Source: DATCSE01 sp036568605
Lineage (GTDB): Bacteria; Pseudomonadota; Gammaproteobacteria; Burkholderiales; Burkholderiaceae_C
DNA length: 5,680 nucleotides
Assembly: GCA_036568605.1 (NCBI GenBank)
Contig: DATCSE010000028.1
Location: forward strand, 1-5,680
Reading direction: 5' to 3'
In this document: positions 1 through 5,680 of the stretch, one piece after another
Layout: each line of letters opens with the position of its first letter
How positions within the stretch are numbered: the first letter of the stretch is position 1
Notes under the pieces: generated by a model
What the model saw: the letters and a program-made list of their open reading frames with translations, nothing else
Database searches by the model: none
Told to the model about the DNA's origin: nothing
Position numbers and translations under genes: made by a program

Positions 1-432
1 ATCGGCGCGTATGTCGACGAGGGCACGATGGTCGACACCTGGGCCACCGTCGGCTCGTGCGCGCAGATCGGCAAGAACGTGCACTTGTCGGGTGGCGTGG
101 GCATCGGCGGCGTGCTGGAGCCGCTGCAGGCCAACCCGACCATCATCGAGGACAACTGCTTCATCGGCGCGCGCAGCGAAGTCGTCGAGGGCGTGATCGT
201 CGAGGAGAACTCGGTGATCTCGATGGGCGTGTACATCAGCCAGAGCACGAAGATCTACAACCGCATGACTGGCGAGGTCACGTACGGACGCATCCCGTCC
301 GGCTCGGTGGTCGTCAGCGGCTCGCTGCCCGCAGCCGACGGCAGCTACAGCCTGTATTGCGCGGTGATCGTGAAGCGCGTCACGGCCGAGACGCGGGCGA
401 AGACGAGCATCAACGAATTGCTGCGAAGCTGA
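1..432 (+). CDS. dapD: DapD, tetrahydrodipicolinate N-succinyltransferase (5'-truncated by window)
   Basis: Cytoplasmic enzyme that transfers succinyl from succinyl-CoA to tetrahydrodipicolinate, giving N-succinyl-2-amino-6-ketopimelate, the first step of the succinylase branch of diaminopimelate/lysine synthesis. The frame is open from base 1 to TGA at 430-432, giving 143 residues; family members such as E. coli DapD have about 274, so roughly the C-terminal half is present. Visible are the hexapeptide-repeat, left-handed beta-helix pattern, the run VDTWATVGSCAQIGKN (residues 11-26 of the fragment), GGVGIGGVLEP (31-41), and the DapD-typical C-terminal end with GEVTYGRIPSGS, SYSLYCAVIVK and a final INELLRS. 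These match the E. coli protein nearly residue for residue as I recall it. The active site of this trimeric family lies between neighbouring beta-helices. The real start is upstream of the window, so the internal ATGs at 11 and 28 are not starts. Identification is very secure; only the missing N-terminal domain cannot be assessed. Confidence 0.97.
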   Translation: MGAYVDEGTMVDTWATVGSCAQIGKNVHLSGGVGIGGVLEPLQANPTIIEDNCFIGARSEVVEGVIVEENSVISMGVYISQSTKIYNRMTGEVTYGRIPSGSVVVSGSLPAADGSYSLYCAVIVKRVTAETRAKTSINELLRS

Positions 433-456
433 AGGGCTCAGCGCAAACAGGGCAAC

Positions 457-463
457 GAAAGGG
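457..463 (+). promoter_or_regulatory. Ribosome binding site of the PilU-like gene
   Basis: A purine run GAAAGGG ends 7 bases before the ATG at 471. It is the best Shine-Dalgarno-like site in the window and favours ATG 471 over the in-frame ATG at 486, although GGCGGA at 477-482 sits close in front of the latter. The 38-base gap between dapD and this gene shows no convincing promoter or terminator; GCTGA/TCAGC at 428-442 could form only a 5-bp stem without a T tail. Confidence 0.6.
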
Positions 464-470
464 TGTCGAT

Positions 471-1667
471 ATGAGTGGCGGAAACATGGAACGCGTGCTG
501 CGGCTGATGTCCGACAAGGCCGCGTCCGACGTGTACATCTCGGCCAACTCGCCGATCCTGATCAAGATCAGCGGCCAGCTGCTGCCGCTGTCGGACCAGC
601 CGCTGACGCATACGCAGCCGCGCCAGCTGCTGGCCGAGCTGCTGACGCCCACCCAGCTCGAGGAGCTGGACGACACCGGCGAGCTCAACGTCGGCGTCGG
701 CATCGCCGGAGTCGGCAGCTTCCGGCTCTCGGCGTTCAAGCAGCGCGGCTCGATCGCCGCGGTGTTCCGCTGCATCCCGTTCGTGATCCCGACGCTCGAG
801 AGCCTGAACGTGCCGCCGGTGCTGAACACGCTGATCCTCGAGAAGCGCGGCCTGATCCTGATGGTCGGCGCGACCGGCGCCGGCAAGAGCACGACGCTCG
901 CGGCGATGCTGGAGCAGCGCAACCAGCAGATGGCCGGCCACATCCTGACGATCGAGGACCCGATCGAGTTCCTGTTCACCAACAAGAAGTCGGTCGTCAA
1001 CCAGCGCGAGGTCGGGCGCGACACGCACTCGCTGCAGATCGGCCTGAAGAACGCGCTGCGCCAGGCACCGGATTGCATCTTCATCGGCGAGATCCGCGAC
1101 CGCGAGACGATGACCGCGGCGATCTCGTACTCGCTGTCCGGCCACTTGGTGCTCTCCACGCTGCACGCGAACAACAGCTACCACGCGCTGGGCCGGATCC
1201 TCTCGTTCTACACGCCGGAGGCGCGGCCGGCGCTGCTCGCCGACCTGGGCGCGGGTTTGCGCGCGATCGTCTCGCAGCGGCTGATCCGCGCGACCGCCGG
1301 CGGCCGCGTGCCGGCCGTCGAGGTAATGCTCAACACCAAGCTGGTCTCCGAGTTGATCGAGCAAGGCGACTTCAGCGGCGTCAAGGAAGCGATGGAGAAG
1401 TCGCTGGCCGAAGGCTCGCAGACCTTCGAGCAGGACCTGGCGCGGCTGATCGGCAACGGCGTGATCACCAAGGACGACGGCCTCGCCTTCGCCGACTCGC
1501 CGACCAACCTGATGTGGCGGCTGCAGAACGACATGACGCCGATCTCGCGCCTTGCGCAGAAGAAGGACGAGAGCAACGACGACCAGCCGAGCTTCACCGA
1601 GATCACGCTGGATGTGCGTCCCGAGTCGGCGAGCACCAGCGCGGCCTCGCTGAGCACGCGGTACTGA
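471..1667 (+). CDS. PilU-like type IV pilus retraction ATPase (PilT/PilU family)
   Basis: Secretion-superfamily ATPase of 398 residues, expected to form a cytoplasmic hexamer at the base of a type IVa pilus and drive or assist pilus retraction. Seen: N-terminal PAS-like region starting MERVLRLMSDKAASD (residues 6-20), Walker A GATGAGKST (133-141, K139), Asp box TIEDPIEF (160-167), Walker B with IGEIRD (205-210, E207), and His box GHLVLSTLHANN (224-235, H225 and H232). All catalytic motifs are intact. HANN, the RGLILMVGATGAGKS context, the longer chain and a C-terminal tail after about residue 355 resemble PilU (382 residues in Pseudomonas, from memory) more than PilT (about 344). The AIRNLIRE motif of PilT is replaced by LVSELIEQG (291-299). 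The final 14 residues are rich in Ser, Thr and Ala. It lies between dapD and dapE, 9 bases before dapE, without other pilus genes in view. I leave the symbol empty because this looks like an additional paralogue rather than the pilU of a pilTU pair. An alternative start at 486 would shorten it by five residues. Confidence 0.93.
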   Translation: MSGGNMERVLRLMSDKAASDVYISANSPILIKISGQLLPLSDQPLTHTQPRQLLAELLTPTQLEELDDTGELNVGVGIAGVGSFRLSAFKQRGSIAAVFRCIPFVIPTLESLNVPPVLNTLILEKRGLILMVGATGAGKSTTLAAMLEQRNQQMAGHILTIEDPIEFLFTNKKSVVNQREVGRDTHSLQIGLKNALRQAPDCIFIGEIRDRETMTAAISYSLSGHLVLSTLHANNSYHALGRILSFYTPEARPALLADLGAGLRAIVSQRLIRATAGGRVPAVEVMLNTKLVSELIEQGDFSGVKEAMEKSLAEGSQTFEQDLARLIGNGVITKDDGLAFADSPTNLMWRLQNDMTPISRLAQKKDESNDDQPSFTEITLDVRPESASTSAASLSTRY

Positions 1668-1676
1668 CCCGAACGG

Positions 1677-2828
1677 ATGGCACAACCTACCCTCGCGCTG
1701 CTCGAACGCCTGATCGCCTGCCGCTCGGTCACCCCCGACGATGCCGGCTGCCAAACGCTGATCGCCAGCCGCCTCGCGGCCATCGGCTTTGCCTGCGAGA
1801 CGCTGGTGCACGGCCCGGCGAGCGCGCCGGTCACGAACCTGTGGGCGATCCGCCGCGGGCGCGACCCGAACGGCAAGGTGCTCGCGTTCGCCGGCCATAC
1901 CGACGTGGTGCCCACCGGCCCGCTGGCCGCGTGGCGCAGCGACCCGTTCGTGCCCACGCACCGCGATGGCCAGCTCCACGGGCGCGGCGCAGCGGACATG
2001 AAGAGCTCGCTCGCGGCGATGGTGGTCGCGACCGAGGAGTTCGTCGCGTCGCAACCGGCGCATGCCGGCACGATCGCGTTCCTGATCACCAGCGACGAGG
2101 AAGGTCCTGCCGTCGACGGCACCGTGAAGGTCTGCGACACGCTGCGCGAGCGCGGCCAGCGGCTGGACTACTGCATCGTCGGCGAGCCGACCTCGGTCGA
2201 CACGCTGGGCGACATGATCAAGAACGGCCGGCGCGGCACGCTATCCGGCAAGCTCCGCGTGATCGGCGTGCAGGGCCACATCGCCTACCCGCATCTGGCG
2301 AAGAACCCGATCCACGCGCTTGCGCCGGCGCTGGCCGAGCTGGTCGCGACCCGCTGGGACGACGGCAACGCCTACTTCCCGCCGACCAGCTGGCAGGTCT
2401 CGAACATCCATGCCGGCACCGGTGCCGGCAACGTGATCCCGGGCGAGGCGATGGTCGACTTCAACTTCCGCTTCTCGACCGAATCGACGCCGGACTCGCT
2501 GAAGGCGCGCGTGCACGCGCTGCTCGACCGCCACGGCCTGGACTACGAGCTCGCCTGGACGCTGGGCGGCGAGCCGTTCCTGACGCCGGTCGGCGAACTG
2601 AGCGACGCGCTGGTCGAGGCGATCCGCGCGAATACCGGCGTCGCGACCGAACTGTCGACCACCGGCGGCACCTCGGACGGCCGATTCATTGCGAAAATCT
2701 GTCCGCAGGTCGTCGAGTTCGGGCCGCTGAACGAGACGATCCACAAGATCGACGAGCGGGTCGAGGTTGCAAGCCTCGAGCCGCTGAAGAACATCTACCG
2801 CGATACGCTGGCCTCGCTCCTGACATGA
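1677..2828 (+). CDS. dapE: DapE, succinyl-diaminopimelate desuccinylase
   Basis: Cytoplasmic di-zinc M20 hydrolase that cleaves N-succinyl-LL-2,6-diaminopimelate to LL-diaminopimelate and succinate, the last succinylase step before epimerisation. It has 383 residues; Haemophilus DapE has 377. Every metal and catalytic residue known for that enzyme is present at a constant offset of +7: H74 (in FAGHTDVVPTG), bridging D107 (GRGAADMK), catalytic E141 and ligand E142 (ITSDEE), E170 (VGEPTS) and H356 (NETIHKIDE). The dimerisation (lid) domain, about residues 180-295, carries GHIAYPHL with H201, equivalent to the histidine that reaches the partner active site, and NIHAGTGAGNVIP (243-255). GGTSDGRF is at 330-337. 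ATG 1677 gives the family N-terminus and follows the ATPase stop by 9 bases with only a weak GAACGG ribosome site, so coupled translation is likely. With dapD upstream it fits a lysine/cell-wall operon. Confidence 0.98.
   Translation: MAQPTLALLERLIACRSVTPDDAGCQTLIASRLAAIGFACETLVHGPASAPVTNLWAIRRGRDPNGKVLAFAGHTDVVPTGPLAAWRSDPFVPTHRDGQLHGRGAADMKSSLAAMVVATEEFVASQPAHAGTIAFLITSDEEGPAVDGTVKVCDTLRERGQRLDYCIVGEPTSVDTLGDMIKNGRRGTLSGKLRVIGVQGHIAYPHLAKNPIHALAPALAELVATRWDDGNAYFPPTSWQVSNIHAGTGAGNVIPGEAMVDFNFRFSTESTPDSLKARVHALLDRHGLDYELAWTLGGEPFLTPVGELSDALVEAIRANTGVATELSTTGGTSDGRFIAKICPQVVEFGPLNETIHKIDERVEVASLEPLKNIYRDTLASLLT
2411..2430. repeat. Perfect 20-base palindrome inside dapE
   Basis: Ten bases TGCCGGCACC are followed at once by their exact reverse complement. 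The site lies over the codons of the conserved DapE motif HAGTGAGN. Alternating Ala/Gly codons with G/C third positions explain much of it, so a separate function is not implied. Confidence 0.9.
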
Positions 2829-3706
2829 CCTTGATCGAATTGATCGACGCGCAAAGCGCCCGCCTGAAATCGGCGGGCGTTTCGTTTGGGCATGGGACGA
2901 CCAACGCGTTCGACGAAGCCGCGTGGCTGGTGCTGTGGGCTCTGGGCATAGGCTTCGATGCGTTCGAGGCCCAGGCACAGCGCAGCGCGAGCGCCGACGA
3001 GATCGCGAAGGCCGAGGCCATCGTCACCGAGCGCATCGCCACGCGCCGCCCGGCCGCGTACCTGACCCGTGAGGCCTGGCTGCAGAACGTGCCGTTCTAC
3101 GTGGACGAGCGCGCCATCGTGCCGCGCTCGTTCATCGCCGAGCTGCTCGCCGACGGCGAAGGCAGCGGCATCCTCGACGCCTGGCTGTCGGACCGCACGC
3201 AGCGCGTGCTGGACCTGTGCACCGGCAACGGCAGCCTGGCGGTGATCGCGGCGATGGCGTACCCCGATGTCACGGTCGACGCGGCCGACATTTCCGACGA
3301 TGCGCTCGCGGTCGCGCGCATCAACGTCGACAGGCACAAGCTGGCCAAGCGCATCACGCTGCTGAAGTCCGACCTGCTGGCCGATGTGCGCGGCCCGTAC
3401 GACCTGATCGTCTGCAACCCGCCGTACGTCAGCAGCGAGAGCATGGCCGCGCTGCCGGCCGAGTACCGCGCCGAGCCGGCGCTCGCGCTGGCCGGCGGCG
3501 CCGACGGCATGGACCTCGTGCGCCGCATCCTGCGCGATGCGCCGGCGAAGATGTCGCGCGACGCCGTGCTGGTGCTCGAGATCGGCCACGAGCGGCGCCA
3601 TTTCGAGGCCGCCTTTCCGCGGCTAGAAGTCGCGTGGCTGGAGACCAGCGCCGGCGCCGACGAAGTGCTGGTCGTGACTCGCGAGGCCTTGCAGCGTGGG
3701 ATCTGA
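2825..3706 (+). CDS. prmB: PrmB, ribosomal protein uL3 (L3) N5-glutamine methyltransferase
   Basis: SAM-dependent class I methyltransferase expected to methylate the side-chain amide of a conserved glutamine in large-subunit protein uL3 during ribosome assembly. It has 293 residues; E. coli PrmB has about 310. The N-terminal helical region contains FGHGTTNAFDEAAWLVLWAL, the PrmB-type signature that separates it from PrmC, the release-factor enzyme. The SAM-binding motif I is DLCTGNGSLAVIA from residue 130, the acidic residue following the second strand lies in VDAADISDDAL, and the glutamine-binding NPPY is at 198-201, followed by VSSESMAALPAEYRAEPALAL as in the family. The ATG overlaps the dapE stop in an ATGA (2825-2828), with no recognisable ribosome site, so translation is probably coupled to dapE. 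A terminator-like hairpin lies over codons 10-21 (separate entry). The 33 bases to the next gene show no terminator. Confidence 0.94.
   Translation: MTLIELIDAQSARLKSAGVSFGHGTTNAFDEAAWLVLWALGIGFDAFEAQAQRSASADEIAKAEAIVTERIATRRPAAYLTREAWLQNVPFYVDERAIVPRSFIAELLADGEGSGILDAWLSDRTQRVLDLCTGNGSLAVIAAMAYPDVTVDAADISDDALAVARINVDRHKLAKRITLLKSDLLADVRGPYDLIVCNPPYVSSESMAALPAEYRAEPALALAGGADGMDLVRRILRDAPAKMSRDAVLVLEIGHERRHFEAAFPRLEVAWLETSAGADEVLVVTREALQRGI
2854..2887 (+). terminator. Terminator-like hairpin inside the 5' end of prmB
   Basis: CGCCCGCC (2857-2864) pairs perfectly with GGCGGGCG (2872-2879) around a 7-base loop TGAAATC. The stem can extend by a G-U and two A-U pairs outward (2854-2856 with 2880-2882). 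It is followed directly by TTTCGTTT (2880-2887), a rare T-rich run in this GC-rich sequence. The shape is that of a rho-independent terminator, but it lies 26 bases downstream of the dapE stop and within prmB codons 10-21, so it would attenuate rather than end the operon. The tail is interrupted by CG and strength is unknown. Structure is seen; activity is inferred. Confidence 0.4.
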
Positions 3707-3739
3707 AGACCTCACCGTCCGCGACAGAATCGAGACCCC

Positions 3740-5621
<1,882 letters not shown>

Positions 5622-5632
<11 letters not shown>

Positions 5633-5680
5633 GCCAGACGCCGAAGAGATAGGGATCGATCCGTCTCCGCCGCCACCGGA
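5622..5680 (+). CDS. Possible start of a downstream gene (3'-truncated by window), unknown product
   Basis: An ATG at 5622 opens a frame that is still open at the window end, giving 19 residues, MADEPDAEEIGIDPSPPPP. It overlaps the last 11 bases of the ABC-F gene, and the same frame has a TAG at 5610-5612, so 5622 is the only ATG start available. No clear ribosome site is visible, and the frame uses the rare codon ATA. The fragment is acidic and proline-rich with no recognisable domain. It could be the disordered N-terminus of a real protein in the same operon or a chance open frame. The minus strand is also partly open here (frames run through 5613-5680), so a convergent gene ending in this stretch cannot be excluded. 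Confidence 0.35.

Noticed and set aside
428..442. GCTGA/TCAGC stem at the dapD stop as a terminator
   Set aside because: Only 5 bp, no T-rich tail, and the next gene follows closely with a good ribosome site.
57..470. In-frame upstream extension of the PilU-like gene to ATG 57
   Set aside because: The extra 138 codons lie over dapD and read as shadow sequence; homology begins at about residue 6 of the protein starting at 471, which has a good ribosome site.
438..2063. Long open frame of 541 codons on the minus strand opposite the ATPase and dapE genes
   Set aside because: Its translation is Arg/Ala/Gly-rich low-complexity text typical of antisense frames in GC-rich DNA, while the + strand here carries two proteins with complete family motifs.
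1073..2824. Upstream extension of the prmB frame to ATG 1073
   Set aside because: The extension runs through the ATPase and dapE genes in another frame; PrmB family similarity starts at the ATG at 2825.
3689..3739. Possible promoter before the ABC-F gene (TTGCAG at 3689-3694)
   Set aside because: No -10-like hexamer occurs 16-18 bases downstream; CAGAAT at 3725-3730 is 30 bases away.
5653..5662. GGATCGATCC palindrome near the window end
   Set aside because: A 10-base palindrome is expected by chance in a window of this length and no partner site is present.

Overview
The window is ordinary, gene-dense, GC-rich bacterial chromosome (about two-thirds G+C by eye, codon third positions strongly G/C). 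All recognisable genes lie on the + strand and read left to right. Protein similarity recalled from memory (DapD, PilU, DapE, PrmB and YheS families) and the order dapD / PilT-PilU-type ATPase / dapE / prmB / ABC-F point to a betaproteobacterium, most likely Burkholderiales. The genus cannot be fixed from sequence alone.

Layout: the C-terminal half of dapD (1-432, start outside the window); a PilU-like type IV pilus retraction ATPase (471-1667); dapE (1677-2828); prmB (2825-3706, start codon overlapping the dapE stop by an ATGA); an ABC-F ATPase of the YheS branch (3740-5632); and the first 19 codons of a possible further gene (5622 to the window end) overlapping the ABC-F 3' end. The gaps are 38, 9, -4, 33 and -11 bases, so the genes look like one transcription unit. 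No gene-free stretch exceeds 40 bases. No tRNA, rRNA, insertion sequence, CRISPR array or attachment site was seen.

Function: DapD and DapE are the first and last steps of the succinylase branch of meso-diaminopimelate/lysine synthesis, which feeds peptidoglycan. PrmB methylates ribosomal protein uL3, and the ABC-F protein probably acts at the ribosomal E site, so the 3' half of the cluster is concerned with ribosome function. The ATPase between the two dap genes is the odd member: it belongs to the pilus-retraction motor family but no other pilus gene is visible.

No clearly new system was found. The points most worth checking are the PilU-type ATPase embedded in a lysine/peptidoglycan operon, a terminator-like hairpin with a T-rich tail just inside prmB, and a terminal reading frame that begins with acidic residues and four prolines directly after a gene of the family that relieves such translational stalls.
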